64,000 nt of DNA from Thiofilum sp. (GCF_016711335.1 NZ_JADJTF010000001.1:682001-746000), one strand, 5' to 3'. Shown: positions 45,531-54,534, counted from the stretch's first letter. The notes: a model not told the origin generated them from the letters alone. Program-made: numbers and translations.

Positions 45531-47573
45531 TTATTTAGCTTGAGAGACCATCCAATCTACGGCAGCCATGACATCGGCATCGCTCAGAGCTGGATTACCA
45601 CCCTTGGCAGGCATAGCATTTTTGCCTTTTAAAGAACTATTGTGTAACGCTTCCATACCAGTAGCAATGCGCGGAGCCCATGCTGCTTTGTCGCCTAGTT
45701 TAGGTGCACCCGCAATACCTGCATCATGGCAGCTAAAGCATAGGCTGCGATAGACCTTTTCACCATTGGGGCTAGCAGCACCTTGTACAGCTTGTGCTGC
45801 ACCGGCTACGGCTGCACCTGTTGCGGCAGCGGCGTCAGTAGCAGCATTAGTTGTTGCTTGAGCCGCATCCTTAGCTACTTCAGTGGTAGCAGCGGCAGCG
45901 TCTTTCACAGCCTCAGTGGTAGTAGTAGCGGCGTCTTTGGCTGTTTCAGCGGTGGCAGCGGCAGCGTCTTTCACAGCCTCAGTGGTAGCAGTAGCCGCAT
46001 CTTTCACAGCTTCAGTGGTAGCAGTAGTTGCTTCTTTAGCCGCTTCAGTAGTGGCTGTAGCAGCATCTTTGGCTGCTTCCGTAGTAGCAGTGGCTGCGTC
46101 TTTAACCGCTTCGACAGCATTAGTAGTAGCTGTAGTAGTGGCTTGAGCGGCATCTTTGGCGACTTCAGTAGTAGCGGCAGCTACGTCTTTTGCCATGTCA
46201 GTAGCTTCAGCTTTGACCTCAGCGGCGGCGGCAGTAGTAGCTTGCGCAGCATCTTTGGCGACTTCGGTAGTGGCTTGAGCGGCATCTTTAGCTGTTTCCG
46301 TAGTAGCAGCAGTTGCTTCTTTGGCAGCCTCAGTAGTAGCAGTCGCGGCGTCTTTTGCCATGTCAGTAGCTTCAGCTTTGACCTCAGCGGCGGCGGCAGT
46401 AGTCGCTTGCACCGCATCTTTAGCAGCTTCTGTGGTGGCTTGGGCCGCATCTTTTGCCATGTCTGTGGCTTCAGCTTTTACTTCAGTAGCGGCTTGAGCA
46501 GCATCTTTCGCTACTTCAGTAGTCGCTTGAGCGGCATCTTTAGCGACTTCGGTCGTAGCAGTCGCGGCATTTTGTGCCATAGTCGTAGCCTCTGCTTTGA
46601 CTTCAGCAGCAGCTTCCTTAGTAGCTTCTACGGCTTCAGCAGTGGCAGTCGCGGCATCTTTTGCCATTTCATTAGTTACCGCAGCGGCATCTTGCGCCAT
46701 ATTAGTCGCATCGGCTTTCACTTCAGCAGCAACGTCTTTAGCAGCTTCAACAGCGTTATTAGTAGCCTCAGCAGTGGCAGCCGCTGCGTCCTTTGCCACT
46801 TCGGTAGTTACTTGCGCCGCATCTTTAGTCGCTTCGACTACATTAGCAGCTACATTTTCAGTTGCTTGAGCGGCATCCTTAGCTAATTCTTCTGTACCTG
46901 CTTTTACTTCGGTAGCGGTGTCTTTCACTGCTTCAGTAGTAGTAGCAACGACCTCTTGGGTAGCCTCAACAGTAGCGCTGGCGGCTTCTTTAGTGGCTTC
47001 TACGGCTTGCTCTGTTTTTTCAGCAACTACTTCACCCGTGGCTTGGGCTGCGTCTTTAGTGGCTTCAACTGCCGTAGCTATTGCAGCACCTGCTGCTTGA
47101 GCAGTTTCCTTAGTGGCGTCAACCGCCGTTTGAGCCGCTTCTTGAGTTGCATTCGCAGCATCCGTTACGACTTCTTTGGTAGCTTCTACCACTTGTTCAG
47201 TTTTTTCAGCGACTACCGCACCCGTGGCTTGGGCTGCGTCTTTGGTGGCTTCGACGGCATTAGTGGTGGTTTCAGCCACAGCAGCGCCCACCTCTTTTGC
47301 CGCTTCTTGGGTTGCATCTACTGCATTGCCCACTGTTGCACCAGCGGCTTGTACAGCTTCTTTAGTGGCTTCTGCGGTTTGAGCAGCAGACTCTTTAGTC
47401 GCTTCAACTGCTTGCTCAGTAGGGGTGGGTGTAGGGGTACTGGTAGTAGTAGCGGTGCTAGTGCTGGTGGTGCTTTTGCTCGCATCAGCAGCCTTGTCAT
47501 CTTTTTCACCACAACCGCTTAGTACACCCATTGCCAAAAGCAGAGCAGAGACGCTTACAGCAAGTTTATTCAT
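45531..47573 (-). CDS. Lipoprotein with long 11-residue helical repeats and a cytochrome c5 domain
   Basis: 680 residues. The signal peptide ends at the lipobox LSGC (Cys21), followed by a Thr/Pro/Ser linker to about 55. Then come about 540 residues of tandem 11-mers of the type TEAAKDAATAT, rich in Ala/Thr/Glu/Lys with the phasing of LEA/apolipoprotein-like amphipathic helices. The final 78 residues are a cytochrome c5-type domain: CFSCH at 612-616 binds haem, PRIATGMEALH follows, and the distal Met is in NAMPAKGG (about 654). It is probably a lipid-anchored electron carrier held on a long arm in the periplasm or at the cell surface. The DNA repeats may vary in number. Confidence 0.85.
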   Translation of the reverse strand: MNKLAVSVSALLLAMGVLSGCGEKDDKAADASKSTTSTSTATTTSTPTPTPTEQAVEATKESAAQTAEATKEAVQAAGATVGNAVDATQEAAKEVGAAVAETTTNAVEATKDAAQATGAVVAEKTEQVVEATKEVVTDAANATQEAAQTAVDATKETAQAAGAAIATAVEATKDAAQATGEVVAEKTEQAVEATKEAASATVEATQEVVATTTEAVKDTATEVKAGTEELAKDAAQATENVAANVVEATKDAAQVTTEVAKDAAAATAEATNNAVEAAKDVAAEVKADATNMAQDAAAVTNEMAKDAATATAEAVEATKEAAAEVKAEATTMAQNAATATTEVAKDAAQATTEVAKDAAQAATEVKAEATDMAKDAAQATTEAAKDAVQATTAAAAEVKAEATDMAKDAATATTEAAKEATAATTETAKDAAQATTEVAKDAAQATTAAAAEVKAEATDMAKDVAAATTEVAKDAAQATTTATTNAVEAVKDAATATTEAAKDAATATTEAAKEATTATTEAVKDAATATTEAVKDAAAATAETAKDAATTTTEAVKDAAAATTEVAKDAAQATTNAATDAAAATGAAVAGAAQAVQGAASPNGEKVYRSLCFSCHDAGIAGAPKLGDKAAWAPRIATGMEALHNSSLKGKNAMPAKGGNPALSDADVMAAVDWMVSQAK

Positions 47574-47867
47574 TAATTTTAACTCCTGATACGAAATAAC
47601 CGTTGATTCACCGCTATGAGTGAGATGGGGTCTTATATAAATCTCACTATGAGTCTAGAATAGTTAGTTATAAAGATAAACCACATCCTCTAGCACACAC
47701 TTCTTCGATAAAATAGCTTAATTAACCATCATGGTAAATGTTCAATTCTGTTATTAGTACTATAGCTGGTACTGATAGTTCAATATACCTGCTTTTACCA
47801 GAGTTTTAGCTCAGTTATGATAACGAGTACGTCACTATAGACAATAGGAATAGTAGAGGTCGGTCAA

Positions 47868-48305
47868 ATGGAGCATACTGAACAAGCCTTTATGCAGGCT
47901 TTTAAGGGTCAGTTCTGGGGGGTATTACGTTGGGAACAACTGGATACACTTTGGGAGGCTATCCGTGTTGAGGCAGATAAAGGTTGGTATATTTATGCTC
48001 TTGGTGAAGGAGTTCCACAGTCTCCCGCTAGTGCCGAGCAAGTGCGGCACTTTATCCAAGAAATAGATGGTTTATTACGCCAAGAACATACTGAGGACTA
48101 TTGCGGTATTGTCTATGCGGATGATTTAAAAAAACCACGGTTTGTAAAAATATTTGACCCTAATCAATTAGGTTCAGTATGTGGTAGTAGTGGTCAAACT
48201 ATATTACCGGGCTGGTTGCTGTGCCAAATAAAGCCTACTTATTTATCGGCTGTTCTACCAACTACCCAAAGTCGCAAGCGTTGGTGGCGACGATTATTTA
48301 ATTAA
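47868..48305 (+). CDS. Conserved-looking protein of unknown function
   Basis: 145 residues, no signal peptide or membrane segment, moderately acidic N-terminus and basic C-terminus (SRKRWWRRLF). A Trp-rich first third (GQFWGVLRWEQLDTLWEAI) and ILPGWLLCQIKP near the end are the notable stretches. An AGAGG ribosome site lies 8 nt upstream. It is 25 bp before the next gene and likely cotranscribed with it. No family was recognised. Confidence 0.6.
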   Translation: MEHTEQAFMQAFKGQFWGVLRWEQLDTLWEAIRVEADKGWYIYALGEGVPQSPASAEQVRHFIQEIDGLLRQEHTEDYCGIVYADDLKKPRFVKIFDPNQLGSVCGSSGQTILPGWLLCQIKPTYLSAVLPTTQSRKRWWRRLFN

Positions 48306-48330
48306 AACTTGAAAAATGGGGTAAAGGTTT

Positions 48331-48894
48331 ATGTTTTCGCGTTTATTTATGAGTTACTTAGCACTATTTTCCTTATCAGCGGTGGGCTTTGCGCCCGCAC
48401 AAGCTGAAGATATGGTGACGACTACTGCATTACAATTAAAGCAATCGCAACAGCGTAATCGTGCTTTTTTGGATCAATTACGCAGTACACCACGTTTGTC
48501 AGAAGCTGAGATTGCTGCTTTACCCAAAGCCGATCAAGCTAAATACCGCACTATGCGTAGCAGTCTAGATGTATTGATTGAGCAACTAGAAGCGTTAGAG
48601 GCAGAAAACGTAGGCTTAGGTAATAGTATTCAAGCCGCTACGATTAAAAATGCTGACCTTGACAAAAAGATTGATGCTCTGCGCCCAGCCGCTTTGCAGT
48701 CTACGCTGAATCGCCCAGCAGTACCTAATAACGGTGTCAATGGTACGGTAGCTAATCCAGCCGCCAATCCAGCGGCTATGCAGCCACGCTTTATGAATCA
48801 GCAACCTAATGCAGCAGCACCGACTGTCCCAGCCACTAATAATTTGCCTCCGATGGTTCCCTCTATGCCACCTAGTAACACTAACGCCAATTAG
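48331..48894 (+). CDS. Periplasmic coiled-coil protein of unknown function
   Basis: 187 residues. Signal peptide ends near PAQAED, then a helical coiled-coil stretch of about 100 residues (LKQSQQRNRAFLDQL, LDVLIEQLEALEAENVGL), then a disordered Pro/Asn/Ala-rich tail. Its stop overlaps the convergent mnmC stop by four bases. It probably acts with the preceding gene product; function unknown. Confidence 0.6.
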   Translation: MFSRLFMSYLALFSLSAVGFAPAQAEDMVTTTALQLKQSQQRNRAFLDQLRSTPRLSEAEIAALPKADQAKYRTMRSSLDVLIEQLEALEAENVGLGNSIQAATIKNADLDKKIDALRPAALQSTLNRPAVPNNGVNGTVANPAANPAAMQPRFMNQQPNAAAPTVPATNNLPPMVPSMPPSNTNAN

Positions 48895-50858
48895 TCTGCC
48901 ATACGTTTGCCACGCTTAAGCGCTCGTATAATAAAGCGAGCGCTATGTAACGAGTGTTGCAGCGTAGTCTGTAAGGGCATAGGTTCTTGATTAATCTCGG
49001 CGGCTAAGACCTCGGCACATAAAGCACTGGTGGTTAAACCGCGTGCGGATAATCCTGTTAAGACATATAACCCCGTTTGGTATTGAGCTAAGGGATAGGG
49101 ATGCCAATGGCGTCCATGTTGTAAGTCATGATAATGCTCATGATAAAAAGCCAGATCAGGTAATGCGCCAACATAAGGAAAGCGATCAGGCGTGCTGACC
49201 CGCATAGCTGCATGCCCACTGGTATACTGAGTCAGCCTTTGCGCTAAATTCGGCACTTGGGTGGTTAATTGCTGCCAATTTAGATCATCAGCACTGGTTT
49301 TAAGAGCCATTGTCAGCGCCTCTCGCTCAAAGGTTGCACCAAAAATATGCTCACCTTGAAAAGCGGGGGTGATATAGCCTTCATGCCCTACTACACAGCG
49401 TAATTGTCTACTGTGTTCTGTTGCGAATGCACGACTGGTTTGCCCCCACACCGCTTGCAGAGGAAAATGCTGTTGAGCTAGAAAGCGTGGTATAGCTTGG
49501 CCATTAGTCAAAATAACAATCGAGCTTTCATTGATAGGAGCTTGTGTCGTAGCGATTTGCCATACGGGAGCATGGTAGTGCAACTCTAGGGCTTCAGTAT
49601 GCGTGTGTAGGGTAATATTAGGATGATTTAAGAGTAAGCGGCATAAGGCACTAGGCTTTAAATAGCCTCCACGAGGAAAATAACTCCCTCCTGTTGACAA
49701 GGGAATACCTGCAATGTCACTAGCCTGCTCTGGTGTGAGTAGTTGAATGAGTTCATTATCCAGTACGCGAGCCTGAAGCGCTTGCCAACGCTCTAACTCA
49801 CGCTCATCATGATTCAATTGTAAAACACCGCATGGATTCCAATTTTCGCCTAATTCAGCAGCAAACTGCTTGAGTTGTTGAGTCGCAAAAATAAAAGCCT
49901 GACGATAAAACGCTTCTCCCCAACTCCAGTGCGCTGTCATTTTGGGGGAAACCACACCTGCTGGATTGCCGGAGGCTTCTTGAGCGATATACTTATGGCG
50001 CTCTAATACGCTTACCTGCCAACCCCTTTGTGCTAATGAGTAGGCAATCTGACAGCCTGCTAGTCCAGCCCCAATCACGGTAGCTGTTTTAGACGCATAG
50101 TGTGAATGAGCACGTTCAAACCAAGGCTGGTCGATTTTGATACGAGGTGGATTGGGTAAAGTCGCCGTGATCATTTCACGCTTTTTACCAAAACCTTTGC
50201 GTTTAACGACTTGAAATCCGGCGGCTTGTAGGTGGTGTCGAACTGAACTAGCGGCAGTAAAGGTGGCTAAGGTGGCATTAGGTTTAGCTAAGTGTGCTAA
50301 GTGTTGTAATACCGCTGGCGACCACATAGCCTCGTTGCGATCAGGGGCAAAACCATCTAAGTAAAAAGTATCGACTTTTACGCTTAACTCTTTGAGTGCC
50401 TCAGCAATATCAGCAAAATATAAACTGAGCCGTACCCGACCCTGAGCTAATACTAAGTGATGCAAACCCTTAATGAGTGGCGGATAAGCTTTTAGTAACT
50501 CTAAAGCTAAAGGACGTAATTCATCCCAATGTAGTAGCTGCTCTAAGGTAGAATGATTAATAGGATGCTTTTCGAGTGCAATATAATGCAAAGTGGAACA
50601 ACGCTGCGGGTCTTGCTGCCATTCATACCAAGTAGCTAAAAAATTCAGTCCAGTACCAAAGCCTGTTTCTAAAATAGTGAACGACTCTTGCTGTTGCCAG
50701 CGCTGCGGCAGGTGATTACCTGCTAGAAATACATAGCGCGTTTCAGCCAGCCCTCCCGCTCGTGAAAAATAGCAATCACCAAAATCAACCGCAAAGGGAT
50801 TACCCTGCTCATCGATACTAAGTTGAGCTGGAGTGAGTTCGGGTGTAGGTTCAGTCAT
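48891..50858 (-). CDS. mnmC: Bifunctional tRNA wobble-uridine modification enzyme MnmC
   Basis: A 655-residue fusion. The N-terminal methyltransferase half (about 1-240: FTILETGFGTGLNFLA as the SAM loop, FYLDGFAPDRNEAMWS) is joined to a C-terminal FAD oxidoreductase half (ATVIGAGLAGCQIAYSLAQRG, the dinucleotide loop near 262). It finishes 5-methylaminomethyl-2-thiouridine at tRNA wobble positions. The full bifunctional gammaproteobacterial form is present. The start overlaps the cysZ stop by four bases. Confidence 0.95.
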   Translation of the reverse strand: MTEPTPELTPAQLSIDEQGNPFAVDFGDCYFSRAGGLAETRYVFLAGNHLPQRWQQQESFTILETGFGTGLNFLATWYEWQQDPQRCSTLHYIALEKHPINHSTLEQLLHWDELRPLALELLKAYPPLIKGLHHLVLAQGRVRLSLYFADIAEALKELSVKVDTFYLDGFAPDRNEAMWSPAVLQHLAHLAKPNATLATFTAASSVRHHLQAAGFQVVKRKGFGKKREMITATLPNPPRIKIDQPWFERAHSHYASKTATVIGAGLAGCQIAYSLAQRGWQVSVLERHKYIAQEASGNPAGVVSPKMTAHWSWGEAFYRQAFIFATQQLKQFAAELGENWNPCGVLQLNHDERELERWQALQARVLDNELIQLLTPEQASDIAGIPLSTGGSYFPRGGYLKPSALCRLLLNHPNITLHTHTEALELHYHAPVWQIATTQAPINESSIVILTNGQAIPRFLAQQHFPLQAVWGQTSRAFATEHSRQLRCVVGHEGYITPAFQGEHIFGATFEREALTMALKTSADDLNWQQLTTQVPNLAQRLTQYTSGHAAMRVSTPDRFPYVGALPDLAFYHEHYHDLQHGRHWHPYPLAQYQTGLYVLTGLSARGLTTSALCAEVLAAEINQEPMPLQTTLQHSLHSARFIIRALKRGKRMAD

Positions 50859-51592
50859 GCCCGCCCACGATAATTATTAGCAATCTGATCCACCCAAAAA
50901 GCGGTTGCACCCGCCACACCCACCGGCATCGCTAAAAAGTTAAACCCCGGTATCAACATGACGGCCGATAAGGTTCCACCAAAACCTAGTGAACTGTAGC
51001 GGTAGTCACGCACGGCTTTGAGTTCATCTTGAAAAAATAATTCGTGATTACCCATAGGATAATCAACGTATTCAATGGCGAGTATCCAAGCCCCATAGAG
51101 AAACCATGCTAGCGGTGAGAGTAGATTAATCCCCGGAATGAAGGTAATGAGTAGCACAGGAATAAGCCACTTAAGCATATACAACAGTTTGCTGATTTCG
51201 CTTTTAAAGGTACGACCCGCAATTTTAATTAGGCTCATAATGCCTTGATAGGGGGGAAGCGGTAAGCCTCTAAGGCGTGCCTCGACTTGCTCAGCCAGTA
51301 AAGCATTAAAGGGAGCGGCGATCAGATTAGCCAAAATAGAAAAAGTATAAAACACGGCTAAAAAAATCATAATGACCATCAATGGCCATAAAATCCATTC
51401 CAACCAACTCAACCAAGACGGTAATAAATGCTCTAGCCAGCGATTAAGCTGATTCACTCCCAGCCAAATACCGAGCGACATGACTATGATATTGACTAAT
51501 AAAGGCATAATCACAAACCAGCGCAAGCCGGGCTGAGTGATCAATTTGAAGCCTTGCAAAACGTATTGTGCCCCTTGAAAAAAGCCAGACAT
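50855..51592 (-). CDS. cysZ: Sulfate transporter CysZ-like membrane protein
   Basis: A 245-residue EI24/CysZ family protein with about four to six membrane segments. It starts MSGFFQGAQYVLQGFKLI, the hallmark N-terminus, and includes PAPFNALLAEQVEARLRG-like IAAPFNALLAEQVE in the middle. It mediates sulfate entry for sulfur assimilation in the family. ATG 51592 has GAGG upstream; an earlier ATG 15 bp upstream does not. Confidence 0.92.
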   Translation of the reverse strand: MSGFFQGAQYVLQGFKLITQPGLRWFVIMPLLVNIIVMSLGIWLGVNQLNRWLEHLLPSWLSWLEWILWPLMVIMIFLAVFYTFSILANLIAAPFNALLAEQVEARLRGLPLPPYQGIMSLIKIAGRTFKSEISKLLYMLKWLIPVLLITFIPGINLLSPLAWFLYGAWILAIEYVDYPMGNHELFFQDELKAVRDYRYSSLGFGGTLSAVMLIPGFNFLAMPVGVAGATAFWVDQIANNYRGRA

Positions 51593-51779
51593 AGTGCCCT
51601 CAGTCATTTCTATAATGATGGTATTTTAGCGATTTTAACTCTGTTGACCAAGTTGCCACTTGCATAGAAGTGTGAGTGGTGAGGTATAAGATAAGTGGTG
51701 TAAAAATTAGCTTAATAGGCTAAAAAAAGGGTTGACGCTCAACAAAGTGATCTATATTACACGCCCCACATTTAGCAGT

Positions 51780-51855
51780 TCCTCGATAGCTCAGTCGGTA
51801 AAGCAAATGACTGTTAATCATTGGGTCACTGGTTCGAGTCCAGTTCGAGGAACCA
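51780..51855 (+). tRNA. tRNA-Asn, anticodon GTT
   Basis: A 76-nt cloverleaf with acceptor TCCTCGA paired to TCGAGGA, D arm AGCTCAGTCGGTAAAGC, anticodon loop CTGTTAA (anticodon 51813-51815), T loop GGTTCGAGTCC and an encoded CCA end. It stands at the edge of an accessory stretch, a common integration site. Confidence 0.97.
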
Positions 51856-51867
51856 ACAAATTCAAAG

Positions 51868-51897
51868 GGTTGCAAGCAGATACTTGCAGCCTTTTTT
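51868..51897 (+). terminator. Intrinsic terminator after tRNA-Asn
   Basis: A 9 bp stem with one G-U pair (51868-51876 with 51883-51891), a six-base loop and six T. It lies 12 bp past the tRNA end. Confidence 0.88.
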
Positions 51898-52280
51898 GCT
51901 TTTGGCGTTTTACGGTGTACTTTTGGCATTTTGACTCCCTCAAAAATAGTTTTTCGAGGTGCTACGAGTAGCCCGTAATAGCCTTATTTTCCCTCAGGTT
52001 TTGATACTTCTTTTAAATCGATATTCATTTAAGCAAGTACCCCGCGCTTGTAGTTCTCTCTTGCCTTGGTAGTCCGTAGTCGGCCTTCATATTCCATCAT
52101 TCCGGCTCTTTCTTCTAGGTATGGCGTGTACAAAACTTTTGGGGGTTACTGGATACCGCTGAAATGGGCATGGCGTTTGGTACACATCGCTATATGATCG
52201 GGAGCAAATAACACATAAAGTATTTCAATACTTAGACTACTGCTATAATGAGATCAATTCTTCTGTGTGGAACGGTAGCA
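51898..52280. other. Gene-free stretch downstream of tRNA-Asn
   Basis: About 380 bp with no supported gene. Frames are broken, and no clear copy of the tRNA 3' end was found that would mark an attachment site. It may hold decayed sequence of an integrated element and the promoter of xisH. The ribosome site for xisH (GGAA, 8 nt from its ATG) is at the right edge. Confidence 0.5.
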
Positions 52281-52697
52281 ATGCCTGCTTATGACTTTTT
52301 TCACCATATTGTGAAAGCTGCTCTCATCAAAGCGGGGTGGATCATCACACACGATCCGCTAACAGTCCCTTTTGGGGATAGCAATTTACACATTGATCTA
52401 GGAGCAGAACGTCTGCTTGCTGCTGAAAAGGGAAGTGAAAAAATTGCAGTTGAGGTCAAAAACTTCATTCACTCCTCTTTGATTTCAGAGTTTCATACTG
52501 CGTTAGGTCAATTTCTAAATTATCAGTTCGTTTTAGAGGAATATGAACCACAACGTACTTTATATTTAGCCATTCCTGCGGATGCTTATAGAGAGTTTTT
52601 TTCACTGGAAATCACTCAAAAAATTGTTCAACGTTACAAGGTTAAATTAGTGATCTTTGACCCTATTACGGAGGAGATTACCCAATGGAAAAATTAG
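52281..52697 (+). CDS. xisH: XisH-type protein
   Basis: 138 residues. The family start MPAYDFFHHIVKAALIKAGW and the PD-(D/E)XK-like core (HIDLGAERLLAAEKGSEKIAVEVK, with Asp, Glu and Lys in nuclease-like spacing) are visible. XisH and XisI are known mainly from cyanobacteria, where they assist excision of the fdxN element and also occur as a stand-alone pair. An in-frame ATG 33 bp upstream is rejected because the chosen start matches the family. It overlaps xisI by 13 bp. Confidence 0.88.
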   Translation: MPAYDFFHHIVKAALIKAGWIITHDPLTVPFGDSNLHIDLGAERLLAAEKGSEKIAVEVKNFIHSSLISEFHTALGQFLNYQFVLEEYEPQRTLYLAIPADAYREFFSLEITQKIVQRYKVKLVIFDPITEEITQWKN

Positions 52698-53032
52698 ATC
52701 AGTATCGCCAATATATTAAACAAATTTTGGAATACTATGCACAGTTTAAACCCTCTTATGGTGATTTAAATATGCAGCTTATTTTTGATGAGAAACGGGA
52801 TAGTTACCAGCTTATGACGATTGGTTGGTTGGGTTATGACCGTTATCATGGCTCGCTATTGCATGTGGAAATCAAGGACGGTTTGATTTGGATTCAGCAT
52901 GATGGAACGGAGGGGGGTATTGCTAATGAGTTAGTGGAGTTAGGTGTGCCTAAATCCGATATTGTATTAGCGTTCCATGCACCTTATAAACGTAAATTTA
53001 CTGGTTTTGCTACTGGATTACCTGTGACTTAG
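52685..53032 (+). CDS. xisI: XisI-type protein
   Basis: 115 residues. Family features are LDQYRQYIKQILEYYAQ near the start, DSYQLMTIGWLGYDRYHGSLLHVEIKDG in the middle and GVPKSDIVLAFHAPYKRKFTGFA at the end. It almost certainly works with XisH, since the two overlap. The role outside cyanobacterial element excision is unknown. Confidence 0.88.
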   Translation: MEKLDQYRQYIKQILEYYAQFKPSYGDLNMQLIFDEKRDSYQLMTIGWLGYDRYHGSLLHVEIKDGLIWIQHDGTEGGIANELVELGVPKSDIVLAFHAPYKRKFTGFATGLPVT

Positions 53033-53314
53033 TGAGCTAAAAAGTACTTAGTTCTTTAAAGGCTAAAGTACTTTCATAAAAATCTTAAGCCTTGCTATGG
53101 GTTACTCTTTGCCGCTCGCTCTCTAATTTGCTACATTCGTCAGTATCCTTATCGGACTACATAATTTACTACTCATAAAATTGGATTCGCAAAATGCAGT
53201 TGTATACTGCCTCTCTGGTACGGATTCAGCGTGGTATGGGAAGGTTAATAAGGGGAAATTAACAATTGATTAAATAGTTAGTTCAAATACTTAAGTTGTT
53301 GGGTTTGAAAATAA
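53033..53314. other. Non-coding gap after xisI
   Basis: About 280 bp (336 bp to the next gene) with no open frame of note. It is AT-rich. Nothing regulatory was recognised apart from the terminator at its right edge. Confidence 0.5.
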
Positions 53315-53348
53315 AAAAGCCCATCTAATTTTTAATTAGACGAGCTTT
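53315..53348 (-). terminator. Intrinsic terminator of the ribbon-helix-helix gene
   Basis: On the minus strand an imperfect 15 bp stem is followed by six T, 20 bp beyond the stop codon of the gene that starts at 53590. Confidence 0.82.
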
Positions 53349-53368
53349 AAATTAAGTTCTTAAGAGCT

Positions 53369-53590
53369 TTATACAAAAATTTGTAGCTCTTTAACTTCTC
53401 CAGAAGGTTCTTTCACCATCAAGGTACGTCCAGCTTCTTGCATCTCAATGATGAGATCGTAAAGCCTATAAGCATTTTTGGTGACCTCTGCATAGGATGA
53501 CGCTTCGGTTTTATCCTTCAATGCTTTTAAACGTTCAATCGCTGGTGGTGGTAGCTCCATTTGGACTCGAACGGTTTCTTTCTTGCTCAT
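53369..53590 (-). CDS. Ribbon-helix-helix-like small protein
   Basis: 73 residues. The start KKETVRVQMELPPPAIERLKALKD has the beta-strand and helix pattern of Arc/MetJ/CopG-type DNA-binding proteins; the rest is a helix (EVTKNAYRLYDLIIEM) and a short tail. ATG 53590 is chosen over an upstream TTG because GGGAAAG precedes it. It overlaps the upstream membrane-protein gene by 56 bp in another frame. It may be an antitoxin or a plasmid/phage type regulator; no toxin partner is seen. Confidence 0.65.
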   Translation of the reverse strand: MSKKETVRVQMELPPPAIERLKALKDKTEASSYAEVTKNAYRLYDLIIEMQEAGRTLMVKEPSGEVKELQIFV

Positions 53591-53816
53591 GTACTTTCCC
53601 AAGATTGAAGGTCATTGACCTATTCATCTGAAATTCGACCCCATTTTTATAAAGGTCGCTTTTATAAACCCAAGCAAGCCCCATTATAGTAATGAGCACA
53701 CCTGCTATAAAAGCTACACTTAAGGCTTTCCAGTGTGTCCACATACTAGGTTGTTCAATTTCAAAACTAATAACTTCAATATCTTTAGCCGGCTCACGTT
53801 TTACAATAAATTTCAT
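53535..53816 (-). CDS. Small single-span membrane protein
   Basis: 93 residues. Acidic/basic N-terminus of about 30 residues, one membrane segment (about 32-55, ALSVAFIAGVLITIMGLAWVY), then a polar tail. ATG 53816 has GAGG 7 nt upstream. Its 3' end overlaps the ribbon-helix-helix gene. Function unknown; it could be part of a small mobile-element module. Confidence 0.5.
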   Translation of the reverse strand: MKFIVKREPAKDIEVISFEIEQPSMWTHWKALSVAFIAGVLITIMGLAWVYKSDLYKNGVEFQMNRSMTFNLGKVHEQERNRSSPNGATTTSD

Positions 53817-53889
53817 GATTATCCTCAATTCATATGAGGATTCTGTTTACTTAAAAATGGTTTTATCCAGCTAAATGCCTTTTATATTG

Positions 53890-53960
53890 CCCATTTTCAT
53901 AGTTGCCAGAATACCTCAGTCGATTAATGACTAAGGACAACTGCCACCTATGAAAACTGG
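53890..53960. repeat. Long imperfect hairpin (71 nt)
   Basis: Outer arms of 20 nt (53890-53909 with 53941-53960) match at 16 of 20 positions. Inner bases CCTCAGTC and GACTAAGG continue the stem with one mismatch around a short loop. The structure is too long for a simple terminator and lacks a T run. It could be a structured RNA, a MITE-like repeat or an attachment site. Confidence 0.5.
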
Positions 53961-54162
53961 ACAGAGAAACATTTTTCATAATTTGTTGTTCCAATTGATT
54001 TAATAACAAAAAATCTAAGGCTTTCTCTGTCTTAACTACTTTTTTTGTAGTTATCTATTATATTGATAGCCTTTTTGGGTGACTTGTAGAAGATTTTTTT
54101 TGTCATAATTACAAACCGACTATGCACGGTATGCATCAATAATAAATCATTTTTTGATGTTG

Positions 54163-54303
54163 TCAAGTTTTCAATAACTTCCTACGCTCTAGCCAGTCAT
54201 ACAAGGTAATGGGGAAGCAATCCACTAACTTGGCTATGGCTCGCTTGCTGATACCCTTAACCAAGTAATGTTGGCCCCCTGACTTCCCAATTTTATCCCC
54301 TTT
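54163..54303 (-). pseudogene. Helix-turn-helix fragment of a mobile-element protein
   Basis: An open minus-strand stretch of 46 codons without a start codon, bounded upstream by a stop. It reads ...YLVKGISKRAIAKLV followed by ITLYDWLERRKLL, the look of a helix-turn-helix from a recombinase or transposase. There is no usable start, so it is a remnant. Confidence 0.35.
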
Positions 54304-54534
54304 TTAATTAGCTGATTCACGAATCCTCAAAGGACAAGCTCTAGCCGCTTCCCTTTCTGGAAATAGTGGATTTACCCATAGCAGCATGGCTGTATGAATT
54401 TACCCGCTACTTTTACGCAGCTTACGGCTTGCCAGAGTTGCTAATTCAAACTACACCAAATTACTCGAATTAGCATTTGTGCTATGCTTAGATAACACAG
54501 TTCTGTTCTAGGGTGAAAACACTGAGGATCGATC

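Larger units (their letters stand above)
53829..54534. other. Gene-poor accessory stretch
   Basis: About 700 bp between the small membrane-protein gene and the toxin-antitoxin pair. It holds a long imperfect hairpin (53890-53960), a second inverted pair (acagagaaa at 53961-53969 with tttctctgt at 54022-54030), and a decayed helix-turn-helix coding fragment (54163-54303, minus). No intact gene was found. It appears to be eroded mobile DNA. Confidence 0.5.

Noticed and set aside
45783..46886. Plus-strand frame of 367 residues rich in Ser/Cys/Phe/Gly
   Set aside because: Antisense shadow of the cytochrome repeat region.
45531..47573. Tandem repeats considered as a CRISPR array
   Set aside because: The repeats are in frame within one protein gene, lack constant spacers, and have the wrong length and similarity pattern.
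51720..51929. Minus-strand 69-residue frame containing TRTSDPMINSHLLYRLSYRG
   Set aside because: It runs antisense through tRNA-Asn, a frequent false gene.
51846..51960. Short tRNA-end match (TCGAGG) near 51955 as attachment repeat
   Set aside because: Only six bases match, too short to be meaningful.
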